Source of the DNA: Coriobacteriaceae bacterium
GTDB taxonomy: Bacteria; Actinomycetota; Coriobacteriia; Coriobacteriales; Coriobacteriaceae
DNA length: 64,000 nucleotides
Assembly (NCBI GenBank): GCA_902364645.1
Contig: CABJEP010000001.1
Coordinates: forward strand, 54,375-118,374
Direction of reading: 5' to 3'
Translations under genes and position numbers: made by a program
Notes under the pieces: generated by a model
Databases searched by the model: none
Told to the model about the DNA's origin: nothing
Seen by the model: the letters and a program-made list of their open reading frames with translations, nothing else
In this document: piece by piece, positions 10,901 to 18,687 of the stretch
How the letters are laid out: each line of letters starts with the position of its first letter
How positions within the stretch are numbered: position 1 is the stretch's first letter

Positions 10901-11133
10901 CGCCCGTCGCCCAAAAGCTCCCAAAGCGAGCGAAGCCACGACGAAGGGGTCTTGTAATCGATACCCAGTGAAACCCCAACTTCCGCCGCATCATGACGGC
11001 ACAGATCGAGCTCGGCAAACGTAGGCGCCAGCAAAACGGCACGCCCGTGGCGGGCAACCAGGTCGGCGAGCAGCGCCGCCTCGGCATCGCTCAAATCCGC
11101 GCCGGCGTTGGTGGTATAGATTCGAACAGGCAT
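7945..11133 (-). CDS. addB: AddB-type helicase/nuclease subunit
   Basis: Partner of AddA in double-strand-break resection. It has an inactivated helicase fold in the N-terminal half and a C-terminal PD-(D/E)XK nuclease, seen as GGRIDRVDVDAENRAVVIDYKHRSG-type residues (key D, E and IDYK near 895-915). A CPLC pair lies just before the nuclease and a further Cys in ARCSYN near the C-terminus; these may be Fe-S ligands, but the arrangement is not the textbook one. An Ala/Asp/Lys repeat of about 38 residues is inserted near residue 660 (DNA repeat 9083-9196). Operon with addA, which begins 3 nt downstream. Assignment rests on the nuclease motif, size (1062 aa) and pairing with addA. Confidence 0.9.
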   Translation of the reverse strand: MPVRIYTTNAGADLSDAEAALLADLVARHGRAVLLAPTFAELDLCRHDAAEVGVSLGIDYKTPSSWLRSLWELLGDGRGFVDNLQRQMLFSDMVARLDDADLQPLSRSQGTVRMLARMARDVLPGVAGTGAERCCDNVCKPKPRSDAEARVFELLCAYARGLDRRDMVEPCEAADIMAGALADNLPACTRAVCVRGITSFTHGLLELLSAVASNGGEVVVLLACEQAAMREDLAAAFDARGVLFEVAPLDEDAGAPAIAPKSVVRPAFVEVAGPHARARVYADVIDKMVKARKESKVNDAASAPVDPVRVLVVSARAPQLFGELAARLAARHVAAETAEFTAFSQSIAGRQFTALANLIERMKAADEGTASKTEWWPAPELTDWIYSPLSGADAASARTFDKNMRLSRSKTTAGVKSLLQSVQGQVRGARKAASDENWFKNVPCVVSDVFQALWRDKPVAALKAMLAVAEALPDRALGGLDGQARRQAEVALLRHAIDILMNDARALDVSQAATVPVLDGIRTKVDKRSTAYDYETYEVDRAPRAQVRFTSLADAAALRPGSYDAVLFADVDLDSYPLSHEEGPLATLTASLGREGVTLEPAALLRVRFGHAMQTARGPVALARVTHDRQARECYPAAVWTELRAHAEAADAAKAADADKAADADKTADDAKAADDAKAADADKAKCVGEGDIVRDFDPAAGEGLKRERVTCEAPQHLSAEAVPYLVLRRRDGEDEDAPLVPRLTSASQIEAYSTCPLCWFVSYRVKPQSIDAGFGNMEKGNFVHDVLEHLHARLPQEGMERVTPMNLPRAKELLHEVFAETLAEHAGKRGTEGPLVPLSPVEERQVAEILPQLEGVLAYESEALAPFAPRYLEFAFNELQVEYAGWPLGGRIDRVDVDAENRAVVIDYKHRSGVEEFKLADPTVRDEESGEAPIDDPRWLPPHTQTLIYAQAVRRALGLDTRAALYFSTKGGKPALRGAASAELLEEERGDGRIPGLKKGFPGEGGNMDFDALLDRVETGIAERLRELEAGDVAAVDPTSAQAAHARCSYNHEGTFVRRDV
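9083..9196 (-). repeat. In-frame 18-bp tandem repeat inside addB
   Basis: About six imperfect copies of GTCAGCGGCCTTGTCGGC and variants (plus-strand reading) encode an ADKAAD-like repeat. The unit is a multiple of 3, so copy-number changes would keep frame. It looks like a flexible linker and a possible variable-number locus. Confidence 0.8.
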
Positions 11134-11235
11134 GGTCCTCCACTCAAACCGTTCGCAATAATCAGTGCTTCCATCCTACCCGCCCGCGCGGACACATTTG
11201 CCCCACGCCAACAGATTTCCTCCGTCCCCAAGGGA

Positions 11236-11263
11236 TCAAAAAACCGCCCCCGAAGGGACGGTT
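11236..11263 (-). terminator. Intrinsic terminator of the yerC-type gene
   Basis: Minus strand: AACCGTCCC-TTC-GGGGGCGGTT followed by a T-run (TTTTTTG). It ends the transcript about 27 bp after the stop of the gene at 11290-11589. Confidence 0.85.
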
Positions 11264-11289
11264 CTGCGCAATTCGTTTTTGTCGCTGGC

Positions 11290-11589
11290 CTACTCGCCAT
11301 CCTCCAGCTTGATGAGGATCTTGCGATAGCCGCCGTACTCGCCGTTGAGTGCCTTGGACACGCGGCTCACCGTAGTGGACGAAGCGCCGGTGCGGGCCTG
11401 AACCTCAACATAAGGCTCGCCCTCATCCAGATAACGCGCAACCTGCAGACGTTGCGAAAGATCGCAGATCTCGCGCGGCGTGCAGATATCGGTCAAAAAC
11501 GCCTGGATATCCTTCTCGTCATCCAAAAGACTAAATGCGTGGACCAGCTGCTTGACATCAGGCTTGTCAAACATGTTCTCGATATTCAT
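11290..11589 (-). CDS. TrpR-like YerC/YecD family DNA-binding protein
   Basis: Small helix-turn-helix protein of the TrpR superfamily. At 99 aa it has CTPREICDLSQRLQVARYL and the recognition segment TGASSTTVSRVSKALNGEYGGY, both characteristic of YerC/YecD proteins. Its targets are not known from sequence. Monocistronic, with a strong terminator behind it. A hairpin (GGGCAA/TTGCCC, 11666-11689) lies in the probable leader, and TACACT near 11700 on the minus strand could be its -10. Confidence 0.88.
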   Translation of the reverse strand: MNIENMFDKPDVKQLVHAFSLLDDEKDIQAFLTDICTPREICDLSQRLQVARYLDEGEPYVEVQARTGASSTTVSRVSKALNGEYGGYRKILIKLEDGE

Positions 11590-11913
11590 CGATCACCGCC
11601 AAACCCGCCATAAGGCATCGAAGTTGATACTGACATCGGGCATCGTTCGCCCGTTCTATGCAATAGGGCAACGCCTGTGGCTTTTGCCCGTAGCAGTGTA
11701 GCACACCACCAAACTAAAGCGACAAGACTCTCTGCCAGCGGCGCGTTTTTCAGGACGAACGCCGTTTTGAAACCGAATGCGCACGTAAGCTCCACGAATA
11801 TCTGAGACAATGGGCGGCCGAACAAGGCGGCACACCCGAGCGGCCGTCCAAGCCGCCGCAGCAAACCGCTTCACGCGACACCGACGCACCCTGCGCAAGA
11901 AAGGATTCACACC
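11590..11913. other. 324-bp divergent intergenic region
   Basis: Lies between the yerC-type gene and a divergent small membrane protein. Apart from the leader hairpin at 11666-11689 and a possible minus-strand -10 near 11700, nothing convincing was seen; predicted reading frames here are not protein-like. Confidence 0.5.
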
Positions 11914-12279
11914 ATGCGCTTTATGCTTAACTGGCTCTTTACCTCGATCGCCATCGCGATTGCCACGTTCCTCGTCCCCGGCATCCAGCCCTTCGGTTTT
12001 GCCGAGGCCTGGGTCTGTTTCGCCTTCGTGGGACTGTTCCTGAACATCGTCGATTCGCTCGTCAAGCCGTTTCTGACGGTTATCTCGCTGCCGCTCACGA
12101 TCATTACGCTGGGTATTTTTCAGCTCGTAGTCAACAGCTTTATGCTCGAGCTGGCCAGCTATCTGTCGGTCAATCTGCTGGGCGCGGGTATCTCCATCGC
12201 CAGCTTTGGATCGGCCTTTATGGGCAGCATCCTGGTGTCCATCATGCGCAGCATCCTCGACAGCATCGCCGAGGGCTAA
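11914..12279 (+). CDS. Phage-holin-4 family (YvlD-like) membrane protein
   Basis: 121-aa integral membrane protein with about four hydrophobic spans: 3-22, 28-50, 54-80 and 85-115. The FVGLFLNIVDSLVKPFLTVISLPLTIITLGIF stretch (key residues NxxxxxxKP and LPLTxxTLG) is the signature of the Phage_holin_4_2/YvlD family. Despite the name, members are chromosomal envelope proteins and no phage genes are near. An AAAGGA site lies about 9 nt before the ATG. Monocistronic, ending at a strong terminator. Function unknown. Confidence 0.8.
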   Translation: MRFMLNWLFTSIAIAIATFLVPGIQPFGFAEAWVCFAFVGLFLNIVDSLVKPFLTVISLPLTIITLGIFQLVVNSFMLELASYLSVNLLGAGISIASFGSAFMGSILVSIMRSILDSIAEG

Positions 12280-12320
12280 AACGGCCATTCCGGCCGCGCC
12301 CGTCTCAACAGCCCAAAACG

Positions 12321-12356
12321 AAGGCCGCCCATCACAAAAATGGGCGGCCTTCTTAT
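12321..12356. terminator. Intrinsic terminator, probably bidirectional
   Basis: Perfect 12-bp stem AAGGCCGCCCAT / ATGGGCGGCCTT with a 7-nt loop followed by CTTATTT. It serves the membrane protein gene at 11914 and probably also the convergent Rrf2 gene. Confidence 0.85.
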
Positions 12357-12421
12357 TTGCCAAGTCTCAAAGGGCGAGAGAATCTGCCATTTCCACCCCG
12401 TCCCCAAATGGCAGGTGTGGG

Positions 12422-12850
12422 TTAGATGACGTAATCGTAGCCTTCGTTGGGAGCGACAAGTTGATCGAGCGTCACGCCATCGAGGTAGTCGTTGATGAGC
12501 TTGTCCAGGTTCTTCCACACATCGAGTGTGGGACACTCATCCGAACGCGAACAGCCCTTGCAGTCGCCGTCCAGGCATGCGACCGGTGCCAGACTACCCT
12601 CGGTCAGGCGCAGAATCTCGCCCACCGTGTACTGCTCGGGCGGGCGCGTGAGCACATAGCCGCCGCCCTTGCCGCGCATGCCCGAGAGCATATTGGCGCG
12701 CACGAGCGTAGCCAGAATATTCTCGAGGTACTTCTCCGAAATACCCTGACGCGCCGCAATCTCTTTAAGCGGGATACGGCCTGTCGCCTGGTGCTCGGCC
12801 AGGTCGACCATAACGCGCAGGGCGTACCTGCCCTTAGTAGAAACCAACAT
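12422..12850 (-). CDS. Rrf2-family transcriptional regulator (IscR/CymR type)
   Basis: 142-aa winged-helix regulator. The N-terminal MLVSTKGRYALRVMVDLA and GISEKYLENIL are standard for Rrf2 proteins. Four cysteines at 92, 97, 100 and 106 (CLDGDCKGCSRSDEC) lie where IscR binds an Fe-S cluster, so it may sense Fe-S or redox state. It is divergent from cysK, which is also the neighbour expected for a CymR-type regulator of cysteine synthesis. Which of the two roles applies cannot be settled from sequence; the cysteine set favours cluster binding, the neighbour favours cysteine control. Confidence 0.88.
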   Translation of the reverse strand: MLVSTKGRYALRVMVDLAEHQATGRIPLKEIAARQGISEKYLENILATLVRANMLSGMRGKGGGYVLTRPPEQYTVGEILRLTEGSLAPVACLDGDCKGCSRSDECPTLDVWKNLDKLINDYLDGVTLDQLVAPNEGYDYVI

Positions 12851-12967
12851 ATATAGTGCTGCCTTTCGGTCTTTTAGTCCGTTGAAATTCTAGCCGAAAA
12901 ATTGACTTTGAAAATACCCGTTCCGGTCAAGATGGTTAATCAACTTGCAATAATCTCCTATTTCCTA

Positions 12968-12996
12968 TTGCATTACTAGGCTTTAGTGTCTACTAT
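12968..12996 (+). promoter_or_regulatory. Sigma-A type promoter of cysK
   Basis: TTGCAT, a 17-nt spacer and TACTAT lie about 107 bp before the cysK start. An imperfect palindrome (TTGAC ... GTCAA, 12902-12930) sits between the two divergent genes and could be the Rrf2 operator. Confidence 0.65.
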
Positions 12997-13103
12997 GCTT
13001 CCCAACAGCTAAACGAACAACCTATAAGGTTTGTGGGTTTCGCTGCTAGAAACACCGTAAAACCACACGGTATCCAGTCATTTGAACACTTTGGAGGTTC
13101 ACC

Positions 13104-14042
13104 ATGAGCAATGTTTACACGTCCATCGATCAGCTTATCGGCCACACCCCGCTTCTGGAGCTCACCCACTTTGAGGCCGACGAGGACCTCAGGGCCCGCG
13201 TGCTCGTCAAACTGGAATACTTCAACCCCGCCGGGTCCGTTAAAGACCGCGTCGCCAAGAACATGATTGACGAGGCCGAGAAGGCCGGCAAGCTCGTGCG
13301 TGGCGGCGACTACACCATCATCGAGCCCACGAGCGGCAACACCGGCGTCGGCATCGCCTCGGTGGCGGCGGCCCGCGGCTACAAGGTGATCATCACCATG
13401 CCCGAGACCATGTCCGTCGAGCGCCGCAAGCTGATGCAGGCATACGGTGCGCAGCTCGTGCTCACCGACGGCTCCAAGGGCATGAAGGGCGCTATCGCCA
13501 AGGCGGAGGAGCTGCAGAAGGAGACTCCCAACAGCATCATCGCCGGCCAGTTTGTGAACCCCGCGAACCCGGCCATTCACAAGGCCACGACTGGCCCCGA
13601 GATCTGGGACGACACCGACGGCAAGGTCGACATCTTCGTCGCCGGCGTTGGCACCGGCGGCACCGTGACCGGCGTGGGCGAGTTCCTCAAGGAGCAGAAC
13701 CCCGAGATTAAGGTCGTCGCCGTCGAGCCCGCCACCTCCCCGGTGCTCTCCAAGGGCCAGGCAGGCCCGCACAAGATCCAGGGTATCGGCGCCGGCTTTG
13801 TGCCCGACGTCCTCGACACCCAGGTCTACGACGAGATCATCCCCGTCGAGAACGAGGACGCCTTTGCCACCGGCCGCGCCGTGGGCCACAAGGAGGGCGT
13901 GCTCGTGGGCATTTCGTCCGGTGCCGCCGTGTGGGCCGCACTGCAGCTGGCCAAGCGCCCCGAGAACGAGGGCAAGACCATCGTGGCGCTGCTCGCCGAC
14001 ACCGGCGAGCGCTACCTGTCCACGGCGCTCTTCCAGGACTAA
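13104..14042 (+). CDS. cysK: Cysteine synthase (O-acetylserine sulfhydrylase)
   Basis: PLP enzyme that makes L-cysteine from O-acetylserine and sulfide. The PLP lysine is in [14 protein letters not shown] (residues 37-50), the substrate loop is [10 protein letters not shown] (about 76-85), and the phosphate-binding loop is [10 protein letters not shown] (about 183-192). 312 aa is typical. GGAGG lies 8 nt before the ATG. Divergent from an Rrf2 regulator. Codon use is strongly biased to C/G endings, suggesting high expression. CysK versus a CysM-type specificity is not certain, but the motif set favours CysK. Confidence 0.95.
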   Translation: MSNVYTSIDQLIGHTPLLELTHFEADEDLRARVLVKLEYFNPAGSVKDRVAKNMIDEAEKAGKLVRGGDYTIIEPTSGNTGVGIASVAAARGYKVIITMPETMSVERRKLMQAYGAQLVLTDGSKGMKGAIAKAEELQKETPNSIIAGQFVNPANPAIHKATTGPEIWDDTDGKVDIFVAGVGTGGTVTGVGEFLKEQNPEIKVVAVEPATSPVLSKGQAGPHKIQGIGAGFVPDVLDTQVYDEIIPVENEDAFATGRAVGHKEGVLVGISSGAAVWAALQLAKRPENEGKTIVALLADTGERYLSTALFQD

Positions 14043-14155
14043 GGGCCCGTCACTTGTCGATAGGCCCAAGGCACGCCGTTCTTCCCTCTCTTCTGGCAGC
14101 CTGAGCCCATCTCGTTAGGGTGTCCCACACGACGCCCGAACTTGCTACAATGTCT

Positions 14156-14194
14156 GCGGCGCGGAACCAGCCTCCCGCGCCGCTTTTCTTTTTT
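14156..14194 (+). terminator. Intrinsic terminator downstream of cysK / mnmA leader
   Basis: GCGGCGCGG / CCGCGCCGC stem followed by TTTTCTTTTTT. A TACAAT (14146-14151) sits just before it and might be the -10 of mnmA, in which case the hairpin opens the mnmA leader. Read-through termination of cysK is the simpler reading. Confidence 0.7.
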
Positions 14195-14223
14195 GGCCAC
14201 ATGCCACCAAGGAGAACCTCCCC

Positions 14224-15324
14224 ATGCACAATAAGCGCGTGCTCGTCGCCATGAGCGGCGGCGTCGATTCCAGCGTGACCGCGTATCTGCTCAAAAGTCA
14301 GGGTTACGAATGTGTCGGTGCCACCATGCGCCTCACCTGCCCCGCACCCGATCCCGTCACGGGCATGAGTAAGGTCGACCGCGACATCGCCGACGCGAAG
14401 GCCGTCGCCGAGCGCCTAGGCATTCCGCACCATGCGCTCGACCTGCAGCAGACCTTCGACCACAGCGTTATCGAGCTCTTTGTGAACGCCTACCAGGAAG
14501 GGCTGACGCCCAATCCGTGCATTATCTGCAACCGCCACATTAAGTTTGGCGCGCTGCTCGATGCGGCGCTGGACATGGGCTGCGACTACATCGCAACGGG
14601 ACATTACGCCAAAACAAGCCAGGCGGCAGACGGCACCTGGCAGCTACATCGCGGCGAAGATCCCAAAAAGGACCAGAGTTACTTTTTGTATTCGCTCACG
14701 CAAGAGCGTCTGGCACGCACGATCTTTCCGCTGGCAGGCTTGGACAAAGAGCGCGACGTTCGCCGCATTGCCGCCGAGCAGGGCTTTATCAACGCCCAGA
14801 AAGCCGAGAGCGAGGATATCTGCTTTATCGCGGACGGCGACTACGCGGGCTATATCGAGCGCCGCTGCGGACATGCCGCCGAGCCGGGCGATATTGTATG
14901 GCGTGACGGCAGCGTGGTCGGACGTCACAGCGGCGCACTGCGCTATACCATCGGCCAGCGCAAGGGCCTGGGCGTCGCGATGGCGCACCCCGTGTACGTA
15001 ACGGGCGTCGATGCCGCCAACAACATTGTGCATCTGGGCGAGGCCGAGGACCTGACGGCCACAGCGCTCACGGCCAACGACTGGATCTGGAGCGCCCCTG
15101 CCGACCGCATGGAGGCAGAGCTGGACGCCGACGGCATTCGCGTGGGCGCCAAATACCGCTACCGTCAAAAGGACCAGGCAGCGACCCTTGCACGTGGCGA
15201 AGACGGGCAAATGCTGCTAACTTTTGACGAGCCGCAGCGAGCCATCGCCCCCGGCCAGGCAGTCGTTGCCTACCGCGGCGACGTCGTCTTGGGCGGCGGC
15301 ACCGTCACGGCAGCCATCAGGTAG
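14224..15324 (+). CDS. mnmA: tRNA-specific 2-thiouridylase MnmA
   Basis: Adds sulfur to U34 of tRNAs for Glu, Gln and Lys. The PP-loop VAMSGGVDSSVTAYLL (8-23) binds ATP; the catalytic cysteines are in NPCIICNRHIKFG (about 100) and SEDICFIADGDY (about 200). 366 aa is normal. AAGGAG lies 9 nt before the ATG. The C-terminal half has the usual beta-barrel region. tRNA-Glu and tRNA-Gln, two of its substrates, are encoded at 56.5 kb. Confidence 0.97.
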   Translation: MHNKRVLVAMSGGVDSSVTAYLLKSQGYECVGATMRLTCPAPDPVTGMSKVDRDIADAKAVAERLGIPHHALDLQQTFDHSVIELFVNAYQEGLTPNPCIICNRHIKFGALLDAALDMGCDYIATGHYAKTSQAADGTWQLHRGEDPKKDQSYFLYSLTQERLARTIFPLAGLDKERDVRRIAAEQGFINAQKAESEDICFIADGDYAGYIERRCGHAAEPGDIVWRDGSVVGRHSGALRYTIGQRKGLGVAMAHPVYVTGVDAANNIVHLGEAEDLTATALTANDWIWSAPADRMEAELDADGIRVGAKYRYRQKDQAATLARGEDGQMLLTFDEPQRAIAPGQAVVAYRGDVVLGGGTVTAAIR

Positions 15325-15338
15325 CCCCATCCCCTTCA

Positions 15339-15409
15339 TAAGTTGCGGTGAAATAGGGACTGTTTAAGCGTTTAAAACCGCCAAACAGTCCCTATTTCAC
15401 CGCAACTTA
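15339..15409. repeat. Family A palindrome, copy 2
   Basis: The longest-armed copy: 27-bp perfect arms (start TAAGTTGCGGTGAAATAG) around a 17-nt loop. It lies 15 bp after mnmA, between convergent genes, and could also act as a terminator. Confidence 0.92.
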
Positions 15410-15452
15410 GAGAGGACGGCCTCGGTCGGTACTGCTGTGTCAGCCGAGGCCG
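15410..15452 (-). terminator. Probable terminator after the M42 peptidase gene
   Basis: CGGCCTCGG / CCGAGGCCG stem 8 bp beyond the stop of the peptidase gene; on the minus strand it is followed by TCCTCTCT, a weak T-rich tail. Confidence 0.5.
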
Positions 15453-15460
15453 CTGCATCG

Positions 15461-16504
15461 TTAGCGCTGCACGTAGGCGCGGACGAGCTCGTAGGTGTTA
15501 AGCACGCCGTCCATGTGGCTGCGCTCGTAGTTGTGGCTCGCGTACACGCCGGGGCCGATCAGGCCATGGCGAATGTCGTAGCCGGCCGAGAGCGTGGCCT
15601 CGACGTCGGAGCCGTAGTGCGGGTACACATCGATGGCGTAATCGAGCTCCAGCTCGCGCGCGATGTTGGACAGCGTGGTTACCAAGTCGTAGTTGTACGG
15701 ACCACCCGAATCCTTGGCGCAAATCGACACCATGCGCTCGGTGCAGCCCAGGTCGTCGCCCACGCAGCCCATGTCCACGCTGATCATCTCGCGCGTGTCG
15801 GCCGGCACGAAAGCGCCGCCGTGGCCGACCTCCTCGTACACAGTAAAGAGCAGGGACACCTTGCGCGAGAGCGTCACCTCGCCAGCGGCGACGGCACGCG
15901 CCAAGCCCAGCAAAATGGAGGCCGACAGCTTGTCGTCCAAGAAGCGACTCTTGATGTAGCCGCTCTCCGTCACCGTGGTACGCGGATCCATAGCGATGAT
16001 GTCGCCCGTCTGAATGCCCAGCTCAAGCACGTCATCCTTGCTGTCGACATTCTCGTCGAGCAGGATTTCCATGTTCTTCTCGATGGTCTTGACCGGCTCG
16101 TCGGCCACGTGCGCCGAAGGCTCGGTGTTGAGAACCACACCCGTGTACACATTGCCGTCACGCGTGTAGACGGTGCAGTTCTCGCCATCGGCCGTAGACC
16201 ACTGGTGCCCACCAAGCGTCGTGGGACGCAGGCGGCCATTGTCCTTAATGGAGCGTACCATGGCGCCCAGGGTGTCGACATGGCTCGCCAAAACAAGCGG
16301 CTCGCCCTCGCCGCCAAGCTCAACCAGCACGTTGCCCTTATTGGAACGCTCAGGGCCAAAGCCCATATCACGCAGGGTCTCCTTTAGATAATCAGTCGCC
16401 GCACGGGTATAGCCCGTAGGCGAAGCAATAGAAGTCAGCGTCTTAAGCTGTCCCGCGATATAGGAGAGCGTCTCCTCTAGAGAAGCATCGATATTGGAAC
16501 CCAT
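15461..16504 (-). CDS. M42-family metallopeptidase (glutamyl aminopeptidase-like)
   Basis: Cytosolic two-metal aminopeptidase, 347 aa. Ligand motifs seen in order: ASHVDTLG (first His, about 75), FLDDKLSAS (bridging Asp), TVYEEVGHGG (catalytic Glu and ligand Glu), SVDMG, and the final His in ASHNYERSH. The ATG at 16504 is preferred: GGAAGGA lies 5-6 nt upstream and overlaps an alternative ATG at 16510. Stands alone between two intergenic repeat regions. Substrate peptide not predictable. Confidence 0.9.
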   Translation of the reverse strand: MGSNIDASLEETLSYIAGQLKTLTSIASPTGYTRAATDYLKETLRDMGFGPERSNKGNVLVELGGEGEPLVLASHVDTLGAMVRSIKDNGRLRPTTLGGHQWSTADGENCTVYTRDGNVYTGVVLNTEPSAHVADEPVKTIEKNMEILLDENVDSKDDVLELGIQTGDIIAMDPRTTVTESGYIKSRFLDDKLSASILLGLARAVAAGEVTLSRKVSLLFTVYEEVGHGGAFVPADTREMISVDMGCVGDDLGCTERMVSICAKDSGGPYNYDLVTTLSNIARELELDYAIDVYPHYGSDVEATLSAGYDIRHGLIGPGVYASHNYERSHMDGVLNTYELVRAYVQR

Positions 16505-16510
16505 ATGCAT

Positions 16511-17023
16511 CCTTCCAAATAAAACTAAGACCGAATCCCGATTTTAACCGTTCTACACGTGCAATGCCCTAGAAGCCGAGCCACCTCCAGACGTCCTCGC
16601 GCCGATTTTGCGCACGCGCACGGTTTAAAATCCGAATCTTGCATAAAGCTTTTCGATTTCTGCATAAAAATGAGGCATCTTCTTGCTTCGTCTCAGGGTA
16701 CCCCACTTTGGACCGTGCAAAAAACGGAGTATTCAGCACCGTGGGCCCCAACGGCCCCATCACAAACGACAAAACGATGCGGTTACAGCAGTATTGCGGG
16801 TCGTCGCAAAGCAGAAACTCAGTAACAACCCCCTCCACTCATCGATAGCCCACCCACAATGGCTGTCGATGGGCGTCTGCGGGCCACTACGGGCCATTCA
16901 AAACGTTATGCATTTTTAAGAGCTTGCTGAATACTCCCAAAAATGCACGCTGGGAAGTGCGCCACCTATCCGCAGCGGGCGGTATGCCTTGGCTTTACCC
17001 ATCTCGGGGCATCGACACGGCAC
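16511..17023. other. Non-coding region with imperfect inverted repeats; possible degenerate repeat element
   Basis: 513 bp with no believable gene. A 23-nt segment at 16716-16740 (GTGCAAAAAACGGAGTATT) recurs inverted at 16925-16948 (GCTGAATACTCCC) with several mismatches, 185 bp apart. A second hairpin, CATCGATAGCC / GGCTGTCGATG, is at 16840-16871. A short open frame (16838-16569, minus) crosses the repeat but has no ribosome site. From memory, similar sequence recurs in Collinsella intergenic regions; this needs a genome search. Confidence 0.45.
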
Positions 17024-17055
17024 AAAAAGCCCCGCCGCGCGTAGCGCGGCGGGGC
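17024..17055 (-). terminator. Strong intrinsic terminator of fucO
   Basis: 12-bp stem GCCCCGCCGCGC / GCGCGGCGGGGC with a 3-nt loop, followed on the minus strand by TTTTTG. Confidence 0.92.
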
Positions 17056-17108
17056 CAGCGGCAAGTCAAAAGACTATATGCCTACGGGCGAAGGACCACC
17101 AAACGAGA

Positions 17109-18275
17109 CTAGGCAGCCGGGCAGATCTTCTTGAAGAGCTCGATGACATCGTCGAGCGTCGCCTCGCGCGGGTTACCCGGGAAGCAGGCGTCGGCCATAG
17201 CGTCCTTGGCCAGAACCTCGATCTCGTCAGCCTTCATGGCCTCGCAGACGTGCGGGATGTTCACGTCGGCAGAGAGCTGCTTGACGGCGGCGATGGCGGC
17301 ATCGGCGGCCTCGTCGGTGCTCATGCCCGTGGTGTCAACGCCCATGGCGACGGCGACCTTGGCCAGGCGCTCGGTGCAAACCGGCTTGTTGAACTCCATG
17401 GCGATCGGCAGCAGCATGGCGCAGGCGACACCGTGCGGGGTATCGTAGTGAGCGGACAGGGTGTGAGCCATGGCGTGGTCGATGCCCAGGCCGACATTGG
17501 AGAAGCCCATGCCGGCGACATACTGGCCAAGAGCCATGCCCTCGCGGCCAGAGCCGGGCTGGCCGGACTTGGCCTCGGCAACGGAGTCGCGCAGGTTCTC
17601 GCTGATCAGCTTAATAGCCTCAAAGTGGAACATGTCGGAGAGCTCCCAAGCGCCCTTGGTGGTGTAGCCCTCGATGGCGTGGGTCAGAGCGTCCATGCCA
17701 GTGGAAGCGGTCAGGCCGGCGGGCATGGAAGCCATCATGTCGGGGTCGACGACGGCGACCTCGGGGGCGTCGTTAGTGTCGACGCACACGAACTTGCGGA
17801 CCTTCTCGGGGTCGGTGATGACGTAGTTGATGGTCACCTCGGCAGCGGTACCGGCGGTCGTCGGCACAGCGATGGTGAACACGGCGTGGTTCTTAGTGGG
17901 AGCAACGCCCTCGAGGCTGCGGACATCGGCGAACTCAGGGTTGTTGATGATGATGCCGATAGCCTTGGCGGTGTCCATGGAGGAGCCACCACCAATGGTC
18001 ACGATAGCGTCAGCCTCGGCGGCCTTGAAGGCCTCGACGCCGTCCTTGACGTTCTGGATGGTGGGGTTGGGCTTAATCTCGGAGTAGAGGCTCCAAGCGA
18101 TGCCGGCGGCGTCGAGCTCGTCGGTCACCTTAGCGGTAACGCCAAACTTGACCAGATCGGGGTCGGAGCAGACGAAGATCTTCTTGTAGCCACGACGCTG
18201 GAGCTCGCCGGGGATCTCCTTGATGGCGCCGGAACCATGGTAAGAAATGGTGTTGAGAACGAAACGATTAGCCAT
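17109..18275 (-). CDS. fucO: Lactaldehyde reductase / 1,2-propanediol oxidoreductase (iron-type ADH)
   Basis: Group III iron-dependent alcohol dehydrogenase, 388 aa, closely following E. coli FucO along its length (MANRFVLNTISYHGSGA; NNPEFADVRSLEG; TAGTAAEVTINYVITD; MALGQYVAGMGFSNVGLG). NAD-binding GGGSSMD (about 97-103) and metal ligands in TGMDALTHAIEG and GIDHAMAHTLSAHYDTPHG. Reduces lactaldehyde from fucose/rhamnose, or acts as a general fermentative alcohol dehydrogenase. Codons are nearly all C/G-ending, suggesting very high expression. No fucose genes are nearby, so the in vivo substrate is open. Confidence 0.9.
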   Translation of the reverse strand: MANRFVLNTISYHGSGAIKEIPGELQRRGYKKIFVCSDPDLVKFGVTAKVTDELDAAGIAWSLYSEIKPNPTIQNVKDGVEAFKAAEADAIVTIGGGSSMDTAKAIGIIINNPEFADVRSLEGVAPTKNHAVFTIAVPTTAGTAAEVTINYVITDPEKVRKFVCVDTNDAPEVAVVDPDMMASMPAGLTASTGMDALTHAIEGYTTKGAWELSDMFHFEAIKLISENLRDSVAEAKSGQPGSGREGMALGQYVAGMGFSNVGLGIDHAMAHTLSAHYDTPHGVACAMLLPIAMEFNKPVCTERLAKVAVAMGVDTTGMSTDEAADAAIAAVKQLSADVNIPHVCEAMKADEIEVLAKDAMADACFPGNPREATLDDVIELFKKICPAA

Positions 18276-18375
18276 TGATAGCCTCCTATCGTGCGCGGGG
18301 CACCCGTTACGCCCCGCACTATAAGTCCCATCCTAACGCTTTTGAAACAAAAAACACGTGAGAACGTCAAATAGT

Positions 18376-18389
18376 TTAAAGCGCTTCAA
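18376..18389 (-). promoter_or_regulatory. LacI/CcpA-type operator upstream of fucO
   Basis: TTAAAGCGCTTCAA is a near-perfect palindrome centred on CG, about 100 bp before the fucO start, of the type bound by LacI-family repressors. The regulator is not in this window. Confidence 0.5.
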
Positions 18390-18510
18390 CATACTAACGG
18401 GGCCTTAGCCCTTCCCTCCCGACAGCAGCGAAGGCTAGATTATAGGAGCAATCGCCCAAAGAATACGACCAACTCAGTCTATAAATTGTTTCTGTTTTAG
18501 CAATATATGT

Positions 18511-18539
18511 TTGACAATACGTTTATAAAAGGATACTTT
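18511..18539 (+). promoter_or_regulatory. Sigma-A type promoter in AT-rich segment
   Basis: Consensus TTGACA, 17-nt spacer and TACTTT. It would transcribe the small peptide frame at 18556 and the gene at 18688. The rest of 18276-18510 shows only the fucO leader and operator. Confidence 0.65.
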
Positions 18540-18555
18540 ATAGTAAATAAAATGC

Positions 18556-18654
18556 ATGCAGCAAATAGCGTCATTCATTTTGTTAGAAATTGCCCATGCG
18601 GTTATTGCAGCTGCATGTACCGCAACGTACAGCGCAATTCTCCGCACGAAGTAG
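18556..18654 (+). CDS. Possible 32-aa hydrophobic peptide
   Basis: ATG at 18556 opens a frame with a strongly hydrophobic core (QIASFILLEIAHAVIAAACT) and a polar C-terminus, like a single membrane span. It lies 17 nt after the promoter at 18511-18539 and 34 nt before the next gene. No good ribosome binding site is visible, so translation is uncertain. Could be a small membrane protein, a type I toxin-like peptide or a chance frame. Confidence 0.3.
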   Translation: MQQIASFILLEIAHAVIAAACTATYSAILRTK

Positions 18655-18687
18655 AAGACGGTTCCAATTCGATCGAGGCGATGACGC

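Noticed and set aside
11914..12279. Prophage holin
   Set aside because: Family name includes holin, but no phage genes are near and such proteins are common chromosomal membrane proteins.
12851..13103. SAM or T-box riboswitch before cysK
   Set aside because: No conserved riboswitch core or T-box sequence was seen; a plain promoter explains the region.
16569..16838. 89-aa minus-strand frame and overlapping plus-strand frames
   Set aside because: No ribosome binding site or recognisable domain; overlapping frames on both strands cross an inverted repeat.
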